The position numbers and the translations under genes are program-made. Below, one piece after another: positions 34,701 to 43,485 of a stretch of 64,000 bases of DNA (the first letter of the stretch is position 1; each line of letters opens with the position of its first letter). The notes below the pieces were generated by a model. That model did not search any database. It had not been told where the DNA came from and saw only the letters and a program-made list of their open reading frames with translations. This DNA comes from Streptomyces clavuligerus (GTDB taxonomy: Bacteria > Actinomycetota > Actinomycetes > Streptomycetales > Streptomycetaceae), in the NCBI RefSeq assembly GCF_005519465.1, contig NZ_CP027858.1, positions 1,736,001-1,800,000 on the forward strand. The letters run 5' to 3'.

Positions 34701-35848
34701 CGGACGCCGCCGAGCAGGCCGATCAGCTCGTCGCCGAGGCGCAGAGCGACGCGGAGCGGGTGCGGACCGAGAGCGAGCAGGTGCTCACCAAGGCCCGGCA
34801 GACCGCCGACAAGCGCCGTACGGACGCCGCCGAGCAGGCCGACCGGCTGGTCGCCGAGGCGAGCGGCGAGGCCGAGCGGCTGCTGAACGAGGCCCGGGCG
34901 GAGGCCGAGCGGCTGCGGGCCGAGGCCGCCGACACGGTGGGTGCCGCGCAGCAGGCGGCGGAGCGCATGCGGGCCGAGTCCGAGCAGAAGCAGACGGACG
35001 CGGACGCGGCCGTGGAGCGGATGCGGACCGACGCGCAGGACGCCGCCGACCGGCTGGTGGACGAGGCGCGGCAGGCCGCGGACAAGCGGCGCGCGGACGC
35101 CGCCGGGCAGGCAGACGAGCTGGTCGCGAAGGCGCAGGAGGAGGCGGTGCGGGCCGCGCTCGAATCCGAGAAGCGGGCCGACGCGCTGGTGGGCGCGGCC
35201 CGTCAGGAGTCGGAGCGGCTGGTCGCCGAGGCGACCGTGGAGGGCAACTCCCTGGTGGAGAAGGCCCGTACGGACGCGGACGAGCTGCTGGTGGGCGCCC
35301 GCCGGGACGCCACCGCGATAAGGGAGCGCGGCGAGGAGCTGCGGACCCGGGTGGAGAGTGAGGTCGAGGAGTTGCACGAGCGGGCCCGCAGGGAGACCGC
35401 CGAGCAGATGAAGACCACCGGTGAGCGGGTCGACCAGCTCATGAAGGCGGCGACCGCGCAGGAGGCCGAGGCCCGGGCGAAGGTCAAGGAGCTGCTGTCC
35501 GACGCCGACGCGGAGGCGAGCAAGGTCCGGATCTCCGCGGTCAAGCGGGCCGAGGGGCTGCTCAAGGAGGCCGAGCAGAAGAAGGCCGACCTGACCCGGC
35601 AGGGCGAGCGCATCCGGGCGGAGGCCGAGGCGGAGGCGGAGCGGCTGGTCGGTGAGGGCCAGCGCGAGCTGGAGGTGCTGGTGCGCCGCCGGGCGGACAT
35701 CCAGACGGAAATCTCGCGGGTGCAGGACGTGCTGGAGGCGCTGGAGACCTTCGAGGCGCCGGGCGCGGGCGGAAAGCCCTCCGGTGGCGCGGGTGTCAGG
35801 GCGGGCGCGGGAGGCGGCGGCCGTTCGGTCGGCAAGTCGGGCGGCTGA
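31757..35848 (+). CDS. scy: Scy, polarity-scaffold coiled-coil protein
   Basis: 1363 aa, almost entirely coiled coil rich in Ala, Glu, Arg and Asp. In Streptomyces, Scy gathers DivIVA and FilP at hyphal tips and sets where new tips emerge. The N-terminus (GYERQESHRADDDHLSRFEA) precedes heptads (about residues 20-75); then long hendecad-type repeats with recurrent units such as ADRLRAEA, AERLRAEA and ADKRRADAAEQAD run to about residue 1325, ending in a Gly-rich tail. GTG 31757 is chosen on family resemblance; GTG 31715 upstream is the alternative. Near-repetitive DNA over 4 kb invites recombination or assembly collapse. FilP follows, as in other streptomycetes. Confidence 0.93.
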   Translation: MRGYERQESHRADDDHLSRFEAEMDRLKTEREKAVQHAEDLGYQVEVLRAKLHEARRSLAARPAYDSADLGYQTEQMLRNAQAQADQMRQDAERELREARAQTQRILQEHAEHQARLQAELHTEANQRRQRLDQELAERRRTVEAHVNENVAWAEQLRTRTESQARRLLDESRTEAEQAVSQARAESQRLSDETRRRVNGEAEAARAEAESILLRARKDAERLLNAASGQAQEAAAHAEQLRTTTATEAEQVRTRATELNRTAEQHFQEAEERLREARTEADRVMSEAKESAAKRLASAESDNEQRTRTAKAEIARLVAEATGEAEALKAEAEQVLADARTETEKQVAAATEQARTEAAKDSAAQLAKAARTAEEILTKASDDARGTTSTAGEEAERIRGEAQAEADRLRTEAEAQADQLKGAAKDDTKEYRARTVELQEEARRLRGEAEQLRSEAVAEGERIRTEARREAVQQIEEAAGSAEEIVAKARTDADGLRTAAETDSERVRTEAAERAGTLRRQADETLERSREEADRLHAEAEEQAAGVREGAERAARELREETERAVAVRQEEAAAEVTRVQDETDARLRAAEQTLTDARAEGERTRREAAEETERLRAEAAERVRTLQAQADEAADRLRDEAAADASAARAEAENLAVRLRSDAASEAERLKNEAQDTADRLRAEAAAAAERVGAEAAEALAAAREEAERRRREAEGILESARAEAGEERERAREQSEELLASARRRVEEAQAEAHRLVEEAENRAAELVAAAEQSARQIRDSVSGLHAQAEEEITGLRSAAEHAAERTRAEAQDEADRLRSDAHAERDRAAEDVAALRARAAEETEAAKALAEQTVTDAVTEADRLRAETIAEMETLRTETVAEAERVGAEAVADAERLRADTAEYAQRMRTEASDAAASADQDAARTRADAREDANRIRSEAAAQADRLMGEAASEGDQIRAEAQQVLDEARQTADKRRADAAEQADQLVAEAQSDAERVRTESEQVLTKARQTADKRRTDAAEQADRLVAEASGEAERLLNEARAEAERLRAEAADTVGAAQQAAERMRAESEQKQTDADAAVERMRTDAQDAADRLVDEARQAADKRRADAAGQADELVAKAQEEAVRAALESEKRADALVGAARQESERLVAEATVEGNSLVEKARTDADELLVGARRDATAIRERGEELRTRVESEVEELHERARRETAEQMKTTGERVDQLMKAATAQEAEARAKVKELLSDADAEASKVRISAVKRAEGLLKEAEQKKADLTRQGERIRAEAEAEAERLVGEGQRELEVLVRRRADIQTEISRVQDVLEALETFEAPGAGGKPSGGAGVRAGAGGGGRSVGKSGG

Positions 35849-36447
35849 CCGCCCCTCGCACCCCCGCCTTCCGGTCGCCGTCCCCGGACGGGCCCGGGGC
35901 GCGCCGGTGGACCGGTACGGATGTGCCGTACCGGCGCGGCGCACCCGGCACACGGACGGCGCGGCGTTCGGGCGAACCCGGGAACAGCCGGGGAGTGCCG
36001 GGCCGGGATCGGGGAAGGCGATCTGTGCGGCGGCTGCCCGGCGGGGTCCGGACGGTTCGGCGCGGGAGCCGCAGGTGTCACAGAAGTCCCTGAGCCGCGC
36101 CGGGTGCGGCCCGTCCGGAGCGGAGACGGACGGGCGCGGGCGGTGCCCGGTGCCGCGGCGCGGTCGTCACGGGAACGGAGTCCGCGCGGAACAGGGCGCC
36201 GGGCGGGCCGCGGTGACGAGCGGTGAGAAGTCCGGAAAGAACGGGGAACGGCCCCGGAGCGGCCGTATCGGCGGACGCGCGCCACCCGCCGGCGGACCCG
36301 ACGACGCGTCAGGATACGAGAGACACGCGCCAGCCACCCGAAAGGCTGGACATTCTCCAGATCAAACCGACATCCGCTCGATGACACGCCGCTCGGGCCC
36401 CTAGGATTCCCTCTATCACCTCACCGGTCTCTTTCGACAGGAACCCC
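35849..36447. other. scy-filP intergenic region
   Basis: No gene recognised. It contains the scy terminator hairpin (35912-35934) and, in the last 100 bases, the less GC-rich filP promoter area (a TAGGAT box at 36402-36407). The rest is featureless GC-rich DNA. Confidence 0.5.
35912..35934 (+). terminator. hairpin after scy
   Basis: CCGGTACGG, five-base loop ATGTG, CCGTACCGG: perfect 9-bp stem about 65 bases past the scy stop. Confidence 0.6.
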
Positions 36448-37383
36448 ATGAGCGACACATCCTCCCCCTTCGGCTTCGAGCTCGTGCGGCGTGGTTACGA
36501 CCGCGGCCAGGTGGACGACCGCATTACCAAGCTCGTCGCCGACCGTGACAGTGCGCTGGCCCGAATCACCTCTCTGGAAAAGCGCATCGAGGAACTGCAT
36601 CTCGAAACGCAGAACGCCCAGGCCCAGGTGGCCGAGTCGGAGCCGTCGTACGCCGGTCTCGGCGCCCGCGTCGAAAAGATCCTCCGGCTGGCCGAGGAGG
36701 AGGCGAAGGATCTGCGCGAGGAGGCGCGCCGCGCCGCCGAACAGCACCGTGAGCTGGCGGAATCCGCTGCTCAGCAGGTGCGGAACGATGCCGAGTCGTT
36801 CGCCGCCGAGCGCAAGGCGAAGGCCGAGGACGAGGGTGTCCGCATCGTCGACAAGGCGAAGAGCGACGCCCAGCAGCTCCGCTCCGAGGCGCAGAAGGAC
36901 GCGCAGTCCAAGCGGGAGGAGGCGGACGCGCTCTTCGAGGAGACCCGGGCCAAGGCCGCGCAGGCGGCGGCGGACTTCGAGACCAACCTCGCCAAGCGGC
37001 GCGAGCAGTCCGAGCGCGATCTGGCCTCGCGTCAGGCGAAGGCGGAGAAGCGGCTCGCGGAGATCGAGCACCGCGCCGAGCAGCTCCGGCTGGAGGCCGA
37101 GAAGCTGCGCACGGACGCCGAGCGCCGGGCCCGCCAGACGGTGGAGACGGCCCAGCGCCAGGCCGAGGACATCGTCGCGGACGCCAACGCCAAGGCCGAC
37201 CGGGTGCGCAGCGAGTCGGAGCGCGAGCTGGCGGCGCTCACCAACCGCCGTGACTCGATCAACGCGCAGTTGACCAACGTCCGCGAGATGCTGGCGACGC
37301 TGACGGGCGCGGCGGTGGCCGCCGCCGGTTCCCCCGTCGACGACGAGATCTCGCGCGGTGTCCCCGCCCAGCAGTCCCGCTGA
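36448..37383 (+). CDS. filP: FilP, filament-forming coiled-coil protein
   Basis: 311 aa, the family length. In Streptomyces, FilP forms an intermediate-filament-like network that stiffens hyphae and interacts with DivIVA. The N-terminus SSPFGFELVRRGYDRGQVDD resembles the DivIVA membrane/curvature motif. Coiled coil spans about residues 30-270 with a short break after VAESEPSYAGLGARV. ATG 36448 has AGGAA upstream. A strong hairpin terminator follows. Confidence 0.94.
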   Translation: MSDTSSPFGFELVRRGYDRGQVDDRITKLVADRDSALARITSLEKRIEELHLETQNAQAQVAESEPSYAGLGARVEKILRLAEEEAKDLREEARRAAEQHRELAESAAQQVRNDAESFAAERKAKAEDEGVRIVDKAKSDAQQLRSEAQKDAQSKREEADALFEETRAKAAQAAADFETNLAKRREQSERDLASRQAKAEKRLAEIEHRAEQLRLEAEKLRTDAERRARQTVETAQRQAEDIVADANAKADRVRSESERELAALTNRRDSINAQLTNVREMLATLTGAAVAAAGSPVDDEISRGVPAQQSR

Positions 37384-37436
37384 ACACCCGTCCGACACCC
37401 GGGCCGCCCCTGCGGGCCCCCCGGCGAGACGTCTGT

Positions 37437-37474
37437 GGAAAGCCCCCCGTCCCTCCAGTGGCGGGGGGCTTTCC
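37437..37474 (+). terminator. 13-bp hairpin after filP
   Basis: GGAAAGCCCCCCG and its exact complement with a 12-base loop. It lies 20 bases before the ABC ATPase start, so that gene must have its own promoter. Confidence 0.8.
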
Positions 37475-37493
37475 GCGCCCTTAGCGTGGCCGC

Positions 37494-38504
37494 ATGATCG
37501 AGCTGGACGGTCTCACCAAACGGTTCGGGGCCAAGGTCGCCGTCGACCGGCTCTCGTTCCGGGTCAGACCCGGGATGGTGACGGGCTTCCTGGGCCCGAA
37601 CGGGGCCGGGAAGTCCACCACCATGCGCATGATGCTCGATCTCGACCGCCCGACCGCGGGCCGGGTGCGGATCGACGGCCGGAGCTACCGGGATCTCGCC
37701 GAGCCGCTCACCGCCATCGGCGCGCTGCTGGAGGCCCGCTCGGTGCACGGCGGGCGGAGCGCGTACCACCATCTGCTCTGGCTGGCGCAGTCGAACCGCA
37801 TCCCCACCGCCCGGGTGCGGCAGGTGCTGGACGTCGTCGGGCTGACGGCGGTGGCGCACAAGAAGGCGAAGGGCTTCTCGCTGGGCATGGCGCAGCGGCT
37901 GGGGATCGCGGCGGCGCTCCTCGGCGATCCGCGGGTGCTGCTCTTCGACGAGCCCGTCAACGGCCTCGACCCCGAGGGCATCCACTGGATCCGCCATCTG
38001 ATGAAGCGGCTCGCCTCGGAGGGGCGGACGATCTTCGTCTCCTCGCACCTGATGAGCGAGATGGCCCTCACCGCCGACCATCTGATCGTGATCGGCCAGG
38101 GGCGGCTGCTGGCGGACACCTCGATGGCCTCGTTCATCCAGGAGAACTCGCGCAGCTATGCCCGGGTCCGCTCGCCGGAGCACGAGCGGCTGACGGAGGT
38201 GCTGCGCTCGGCGGGGTTCACCCCGGTGGAGGCGGGCGGCGGCACGCTGGAGGTGGACGGCGCGACCCCGGAGCGGCTCGGGGAGCTGGCGGCGCAGCAC
38301 CGGATCACCCTGCACGAGCTGAGCGCGCAGCGGGCCTCGCTGGAGGAGGCGTTCATGCGGATGACGGCAGGCGCGGTGGAGTACCACGCGCACGGGACGG
38401 CCGAGGGGCCCACCACGGCGCCGCCGGGGCCGCGGGGGCCCCGCTGGGGCGAGGACTTTCGCCGGGGCGGCCCCGGGGGCCGCACGGACCGCGGGGAGGG
38501 CTGA
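37494..38504 (+). CDS. ABC transporter ATPase (first pair)
   Basis: 336 aa. Walker A LGPNGAGKSTTMRM, signature KGFSLGMAQRLGIA, Walker B VLLFDEPVNGLDPEG, switch His in SSHLMSE. The C-terminal extension (residues about 240-336) includes a Gly/Arg/Pro tail. The start at 37494 follows TAGCGT by six bases with no ribosome site: leaderless pattern. It forms a pair with the permease at 38508 and is a close paralogue of the ATPase at 39521. DrrA/NatA-like exporters of drugs or lipids are the nearest general group. Substrate unknown. Confidence 0.9.
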   Translation: MIELDGLTKRFGAKVAVDRLSFRVRPGMVTGFLGPNGAGKSTTMRMMLDLDRPTAGRVRIDGRSYRDLAEPLTAIGALLEARSVHGGRSAYHHLLWLAQSNRIPTARVRQVLDVVGLTAVAHKKAKGFSLGMAQRLGIAAALLGDPRVLLFDEPVNGLDPEGIHWIRHLMKRLASEGRTIFVSSHLMSEMALTADHLIVIGQGRLLADTSMASFIQENSRSYARVRSPEHERLTEVLRSAGFTPVEAGGGTLEVDGATPERLGELAAQHRITLHELSAQRASLEEAFMRMTAGAVEYHAHGTAEGPTTAPPGPRGPRWGEDFRRGGPGGRTDRGEG

Positions 38505-38507
38505 GCG

Positions 38508-39290
38508 GTGTCTTCCGTTCCGGCGGTGCTCCAGGCGGAGTGGACCAAGATCCGTACGGTGTCCTCGACGGTGTGGACGCTGGTGAGCGCGTTCGTCGTG
38601 ACGGTGGCGATGGGCGGGGCGCTGTGCGCGCTGTTCCGCTCGGGCTTCGAGCGGCTGAGCCCGCAGCAGCAGCTCGCCTTCGACCCGACCTTCGCGAGCT
38701 TCTCGGGCATGGTGCTGGGGCAGCTCGCGATGGTGGTCTTCGGGGTGCTGGTGGTGGGGACGGAGTACAGCTCCGGCATGATCCGCGCCTCGCTGGCGGC
38801 GGTGCCGCGGCGCGGGATGTTCCTCTTCGGGAAACTGGCGGTGGCGACGGCGCTCGCGCTGCTGGTGGGGTTCGCGACGAGTTTCGCGGCCTTCTTCACC
38901 GGTCAGGCGGCTCTGGGCAGCGGGCTGCGGACGACGCTGGGCGCGGAGAACGTGCTGCGGGCCGTGCTCGGCGGGGGGATCTACATGGGGCTGATCGCGC
39001 TGTTCTCGATGGCGGTCGCCACCATGCTGCGGAGTTCGATGCTGGCACTCGGCATTCTCATGCCGTTCTTCTTCCTGGTTTCGCAGATTCTGGCTTCGGT
39101 ACCCCGGGCGAAGACGGTCGCGCAGTACTTCCCTGATCAGGCGGGCGCGAAAATCATGCAGGTGGTGCCGGACGCGCTGGGAAGTGCGCACACTCCGTAC
39201 GGTCCGTGGAGCGGTCTCGGGATCATGGCGTTGTGGGTGGTGGCCGCGATTGCCGGTGCGTATCTGGTGCTGCGGAACCGCGACGCCTGA
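38508..39290 (+). CDS. ABC-2 type permease (first pair)
   Basis: 260 aa with six hydrophobic segments (about 25-45, 70-90, 115-135, 160-180, 185-205, 235-253). The N-terminus reads AVLQAEWTKIRTVSSTVWTL, the usual start of actinobacterial ABC-2 permeases. GTG 38508 follows GGGGAGGG, three bases after the ATPase stop. Internal YSSGMIRASLAAVPRRGMFL is the loop typical of this family. Confidence 0.9.
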   Translation: MSSVPAVLQAEWTKIRTVSSTVWTLVSAFVVTVAMGGALCALFRSGFERLSPQQQLAFDPTFASFSGMVLGQLAMVVFGVLVVGTEYSSGMIRASLAAVPRRGMFLFGKLAVATALALLVGFATSFAAFFTGQAALGSGLRTTLGAENVLRAVLGGGIYMGLIALFSMAVATMLRSSMLALGILMPFFFLVSQILASVPRAKTVAQYFPDQAGAKIMQVVPDALGSAHTPYGPWSGLGIMALWVVAAIAGAYLVLRNRDA

Positions 39291-39520
39291 CAGGACCGGG
39301 ACGGAATTCCCCCTGGTTCTCGTCCCCGAATCCCCCCGGAATCGTCCCGGAATCCCCCCGGGTTTCCCCGCTTTCCCGGGCCGCCCCACCAGGCGATCGT
39401 GATGAAAGCGTTACCACGTGGCCGGAACTCAACGGAGGTCGTTATCCTCTTTAGACTTACGGGGGCGTACGGCCAGTGGCGTGTGCCCCGACGACGATCG
39501 AAAGTCGATGGGGCTGGAGA

Positions 39521-40717
39521 ATGATCGAGGCAGTCGGCCTGACAAAGCGCTATGGCGACAAGACGGCCGTCCACAACCTTTCCTTCCAGGTGCGGCCGGG
39601 TGCCGTCACCGGATTCCTCGGCCCCAACGGTGCCGGCAAGTCGACGACCATGAGGATGATCCTCGGACTCGACACCCCCAGCGAGGGCACGGTGACCATC
39701 GGCGGACGCCCGTTCCGGCAGACGCCGAACGCGCCCCGCCAGGTGGGCGCGCTGCTCGACGCCAAGGCCGTGCACGGCGGGCGCAGCGCCCGCAACCACC
39801 TGCTGTCGCTGGCACAGCTCTCGGGCATACCGGCCCGCCGGGTGGACGAGGTCCTGGGTGTGGTCGGCCTCCAGGAGGTCGCGAGGAAGCGCTCGAAGGG
39901 CTTCTCGCTCGGCATGGGCCAGCGGCTCGGTATCGCGGCGGCCCTCCTCGGCGACCCGCAGGTGCTGCTCTTCGACGAGCCCGTCAACGGCCTCGACCCC
40001 GAGGGCATCCTCTGGGTCCGCAATCTGATGAAGCAGCTCGCCGCCGAGGGCCGCACGGTCTTCGTCTCCTCGCACCTGATGAGTGAGATGGCCCTCACCG
40101 CCGACCATCTGATAGTGATCGGCCGGGGTCAGCTCCTCGCGGACATGAGCGTCACCGACTTCATCTCGGCGAACTCGGCCGACTTCGCACGGGTGCGCAC
40201 CCCCGACACCGATCCGGCGCTGCGCGAGAAGCTGTCCGCCGCGCTGAACGGGGCGGGCGGGCAGGTCATGCCGGAGCCGGACGGCGCGCTGCGCGTGATG
40301 GGGCTGGAGCTGCCGCGGATCAGCGACCTCGCCCATGAGACCGGGGTGCGGCTGTGGGAGCTGTCGCCGCACCGGGCCTCGCTGGAGGAGGCGTACATGC
40401 GGATGACGCAGGGCGCCGTCGACTACCGCTCATCCGACGACAAGAAGTCCGGTCTGATGGAGCAGGCGCGGCCGGGCTTCGCACCCCCGCCGCAGGTTCC
40501 CGAGGTGCCGCAGCAGGGCTGGTACGCCCCGCCGCCGCCCGCGCAGGGGGTCCAGGCCCCGTTCGCGCCGGGGACGCGGACGGCCGCCGTGCCGCCGGTG
40601 CCTCCCGCGCCCGCCGCCCCGGTGCAGGACCCGCGCCTCGCGCCGCCGGTCGTGCCGCCGGCGCCGCAGGCCACCGCTCCCGCCGCCGCCCCGACCCTGT
40701 CCGAGGACCCCCGATGA
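39521..40717 (+). CDS. ABC transporter ATPase (second pair) with Pro-rich tail
   Basis: 398 aa. The same ATPase as at 37494, with identical stretches such as VLLFDEPVNGLDPEGI and TADHLIVIG, but ending in a roughly 85-residue Pro/Ala/Gln-rich tail (from LMEQARPGFAPPPQVPEVPQ) that probably dangles in the cytoplasm. ATG 39521 has CTGGAGA upstream. Its last codon region overlaps the permease start (ATGA). It arose by tandem duplication of the pair. Confidence 0.9.
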   Translation: MIEAVGLTKRYGDKTAVHNLSFQVRPGAVTGFLGPNGAGKSTTMRMILGLDTPSEGTVTIGGRPFRQTPNAPRQVGALLDAKAVHGGRSARNHLLSLAQLSGIPARRVDEVLGVVGLQEVARKRSKGFSLGMGQRLGIAAALLGDPQVLLFDEPVNGLDPEGILWVRNLMKQLAAEGRTVFVSSHLMSEMALTADHLIVIGRGQLLADMSVTDFISANSADFARVRTPDTDPALREKLSAALNGAGGQVMPEPDGALRVMGLELPRISDLAHETGVRLWELSPHRASLEEAYMRMTQGAVDYRSSDDKKSGLMEQARPGFAPPPQVPEVPQQGWYAPPPPAQGVQAPFAPGTRTAAVPPVPPAPAAPVQDPRLAPPVVPPAPQATAPAAAPTLSEDPR

Positions 40718-41556
40718 CGACCCCGTACCCGCAGCAGCAGGGCGCGTTCAGCGCCTCTTACACCTCACCCATCCCGGTGCGCAAGGCCACGCTCGGCGAC
40801 GCGCTCGCCTCGGAGTGGACCAAAATCCGATCCGTGCGGTCCACCATGTGGACGCTCGGCGTCATGGCGCTGCTCATGCTCGGCCTCGGTCTCCTGGTCG
40901 CCGCCATCGTCGGCAGCGCCGACCCGGACGAGACGGGCGTCGCCGACCAGTCGGTCCTCGGCCTCGGCTTCTTCGGCGTCCTGCTCAGCAGCGTCTGCGT
41001 GATCACCCTCGGGGTGCTGACGATCACCTCGGAGTACGGCACCGGGATGATCCGGACCACGCTGACCGCCTGCCCCTCCCGGGGCCGGGTGCTGGCCGCC
41101 AAGTCCCTCGTGTTCTTCCTGCTCGTCTTCTCCGTGACCTTCGTCCTCACCCTGGTGGTGGGCGCGCTCCAGGTCTCCCTGATCACCGGGGCGCCCGCGC
41201 CCAGCGGTGCGGAGTGGGCCCGCGGCACCCTCGGCGTCAGCCTCTACCTCGCCTTCCTGGGGCTGCTCTCGCTGGCCGTCGGCACGCTGATCCGCCACTC
41301 CGCCGGCGCCATCACCCTCATGATCGGCGCGGTGCTGCTGCCCCTGGTGGCCGCGATGTTCATGTTCGCGGAGTCGCTCCAGGGCGTGCGGGAGGCGATG
41401 TTCGACTACTCCATCCCCAACCAGATCGTCATGATCTACGACTCGGTGCCCGGCGAGAGCGGCCCGCAGGGCTGGGAGCCCGTGGGCATCATGATGGTGA
41501 TCTCCGCCATCGTCCTCGGCAGCGCCTACGCCGTGCTCAAAAGCCGCGATGTCTGA
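40714..41556 (+). CDS. ABC-2 type permease (second pair)
   Basis: 280 aa with a Pro/Gln/Ser-rich cytoplasmic N-terminus, then LASEWTKIRSVRSTMWTL and six membrane segments. YGTGMIRTTLTACPSRGRVL matches the corresponding loop of the first-pair permease. The start overlaps the ATPase stop by four bases. Confidence 0.9.
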   Translation: MTTPYPQQQGAFSASYTSPIPVRKATLGDALASEWTKIRSVRSTMWTLGVMALLMLGLGLLVAAIVGSADPDETGVADQSVLGLGFFGVLLSSVCVITLGVLTITSEYGTGMIRTTLTACPSRGRVLAAKSLVFFLLVFSVTFVLTLVVGALQVSLITGAPAPSGAEWARGTLGVSLYLAFLGLLSLAVGTLIRHSAGAITLMIGAVLLPLVAAMFMFAESLQGVREAMFDYSIPNQIVMIYDSVPGESGPQGWEPVGIMMVISAIVLGSAYAVLKSRDV

Positions 41557-41646
41557 GCACCGAGGGGCCTCCGCGCCGACGGGCTGACCGGCCGACGGCC
41601 CCGGCCCGGTCAGCGCCTCGGCGCCGACTCCGGCCCCGGGCCCCGG

Positions 41647-41973
41647 TCAGTGCTTCGGCGCGTTACGGGACCGCTGCACCCGCGTGGTGCGGCGGTCCTT
41701 CGCGTTCCAGCACGCCTTGTGCCAGTGCCGCCGGTCGTCCACACCGCCGTGCTCGGGCCAGGCCACCACGTGCGGTACGCCCACGATCTCCTGGTCGCAG
41801 CCGGGACAGCGGTAGCGCTTCCCCTCGGCGCTCGCACCAGCCACCAGGCGCACGGCCCAGTCCTCACCCTGCCAGGACTCGGTCCGGCCGAAACCCCCAT
41901 AGCGGTCGGACGGTTCATCGGAGTGTGCGGGGGAACGGTCACCGCCCTTGGGGCGGTTGCGGCGGGGGGACAC
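41647..41973 (-). CDS. small conserved protein with Cys/His cluster
   Basis: 108 aa from GTG 41973. Basic N-terminus, then a compact core with CPGCDQEI, HVVAWPEH, RHWHKACW: two Cys, several His and a further Cys, a likely zinc site. Similar small proteins in Streptomyces are loosely labelled ATP/GTP-binding without visible motifs; none is seen here. Converges on the second ABC permease. Confidence 0.65.
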   Translation of the reverse strand: MSPRRNRPKGGDRSPAHSDEPSDRYGGFGRTESWQGEDWAVRLVAGASAEGKRYRCPGCDQEIVGVPHVVAWPEHGGVDDRRHWHKACWNAKDRRTTRVQRSRNAPKH

Positions 41974-42118
41974 GTGGACACCTCACGGGCGCGCGGAGAC
42001 GATGTGCGGATCTCCAGCCTACGGGCCACCGCCGGGGGTACACGTACCGCGCGAGCGGGGTGACCGGGCCTCCCACCGGCGCGGTTACCGGACAATCGCA
42101 AGAGATTCACGAGGAGCC

Positions 42119-42145
42119 GTGCCCTTGGCACGTGTCAGACGTTAG
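42119..42145 (+). other. possible 8-codon leader ORF
   Basis: GAGGAG precedes a GTG that opens VPLARVRR and a stop, 50 bases before the flavin enzyme gene. The spacing to the ribosome site is tight (two bases). A regulatory leader peptide is conceivable. Confidence 0.2.
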
Positions 42146-42194
42146 TGCCGGTGGGGGAAAGAGAGACGCGTCGGCCGCAAGGAGGCAGAAGGCG

Positions 42195-43223
42195 ATGCGC
42201 GTGGGTACGTTCGTACTGGCAGCCCAGTTCCCGGGCCAGGGGCAGGGGGAGGCACTGCATCGCGCGGTGCGCTCGGCCGAGGTCGCCGAGGAGTCCGGGC
42301 TCGACTCCGTGTGGCTCGCCGAGCACCACTTCGTCCCGTACGGGGTCTGCCCTTCCGCGGTGACCCTCGCCGGGCTGCTGCTCGGCCGCACCCGGAGGAT
42401 CCGGGTGGGCACGGCGGTGAGCGTGCTGCCCGGAGTGCACCCGGTGGCCCTCGGTGAACAGGCGGCGCTGCTCCATGTCACCAGCGGCGGCCGGTTCACA
42501 CTCGGTGTGGGGCGCGGCGGCCCCTGGGTGGACCTGGAGGTGTTCGGCGCGGGCCTCGAAGCCTATGAGTCGGGCTTCCCCGAATCGCTCGACCTGCTGC
42601 TGCGCTGGCTGCGGGAGCCCTCCGTGGGATCCGCCTCACCGCGGTTCCCCTTCCGCGAGGTGGCGGTGGTACCCCGGCCCGACGAGCTGATCGGCGGCCC
42701 GCCGGGACCGGAGACCGTGGTGGCGTGCACCTCGCCCACAACCGTGCGCCTGGCCGCCGAACGCGCCCTCCCGATGCTCCTCGGAATGCACTGCGGGGAC
42801 GAGGAGAAGGCGGAGATGGTCGCCCTCTGGCGGCGCTGCGCCACGGAAGCGGGCCACCCGCCCGAGGTGGCCGCGTCCGCGGAGCATGTCTCCGCCGGAG
42901 TGGCACAGATCGCCTCCAGCGCGGCCGACGCGAGCGAACTCCTGCTCAAGGCGATGCCGGGCTGGCTGAAGCAGGGGCTCGACGCGCACATCACCGTCGA
43001 CGGGCGGGTGCGGGTGATGCGGGACCCGCTGGCGTACACGGAGATGCTGTGCGGCATCCACCCCGTGGGCCCGCCGAAACTCGCCGCCGACCGCCTGGCG
43101 GCCACGGCCGAACGCACCGGCATCCGCCGCTTCGCCCTCCTGGTGGAGGGCTCGGGCGACCTGTCCGCGACCGAGGACACCATCCGCCGCCTCGGCGAAG
43201 ACGTGCTGCCGCTGCTTCTTTGA
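42195..43223 (+). CDS. LLM-class flavin-dependent oxidoreductase
   Basis: 342 aa luciferase-like monooxygenase fold using FMN or F420. N-terminal MRVGTFVLAAQFPGQGQGEA, EHHFVPYG, GTAVSVLPGVHPVALGEQAA and GRFTLGVGRGGPWVD fit the family. ATG 42195 has AAGGAGG about ten bases upstream. No cluster partner hints at its substrate. Confidence 0.85.
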   Translation: MRVGTFVLAAQFPGQGQGEALHRAVRSAEVAEESGLDSVWLAEHHFVPYGVCPSAVTLAGLLLGRTRRIRVGTAVSVLPGVHPVALGEQAALLHVTSGGRFTLGVGRGGPWVDLEVFGAGLEAYESGFPESLDLLLRWLREPSVGSASPRFPFREVAVVPRPDELIGGPPGPETVVACTSPTTVRLAAERALPMLLGMHCGDEEKAEMVALWRRCATEAGHPPEVAASAEHVSAGVAQIASSAADASELLLKAMPGWLKQGLDAHITVDGRVRVMRDPLAYTEMLCGIHPVGPPKLAADRLAATAERTGIRRFALLVEGSGDLSATEDTIRRLGEDVLPLLL

Positions 43224-43380
43224 GGCCCGGTTCGCCCTCATGGACCGACCGCCCGCGCCCCTGTGCCCGGGCCCAACGGCCGCTCCCGCCCTGCGGCGAG
43301 TGAGCCGAAGGGGTGCCGCGGGTGCCGAGAGCGGAGAGCGCGCGCAGGCCGCGGGGAACGAGCGGCCGAGCACGGTCGAC

Positions 43381-43476
43381 CGTCGGCGCACGCTCCAGCA
43401 CCCCCGGAGGCGAACCGAGCCGCCAACAGGGGCGTCCGTCGGCGCACGCTTCAGCGCCCCGGAGGCGAACCGGGCC
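43381..43476. repeat. two imperfect 40-bp direct repeats in a convergent gap
   Basis: A roughly 40-bp element at 43381-43421 (start CGTCGGCGCACGCTCCAGC) recurs at 43437-43476 with four differences. GGCGAACCGGGCC at the end of copy two is also the complement of GGCCCGGTTCGCC at 43224-43236, right after the flavin enzyme stop, so a long hairpin can form across the gap. Probably terminator-associated. Confidence 0.6.
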
Positions 43477-43485
43477 ACAAGAGAC

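Noticed and set aside
31661..35953. 1430-residue open frame on the minus strand opposite scy
   Set aside because: It is the mirror of the highly biased scy codons: Leu/Gly/Arg-rich low complexity, no ribosome site, no domain. Only the plus-strand coiled coil is coherent.
43381..43476. Possible CRISPR-like direct repeats
   Set aside because: Only two imperfect copies with a 15-base gap, no spacer regularity and no cas genes.
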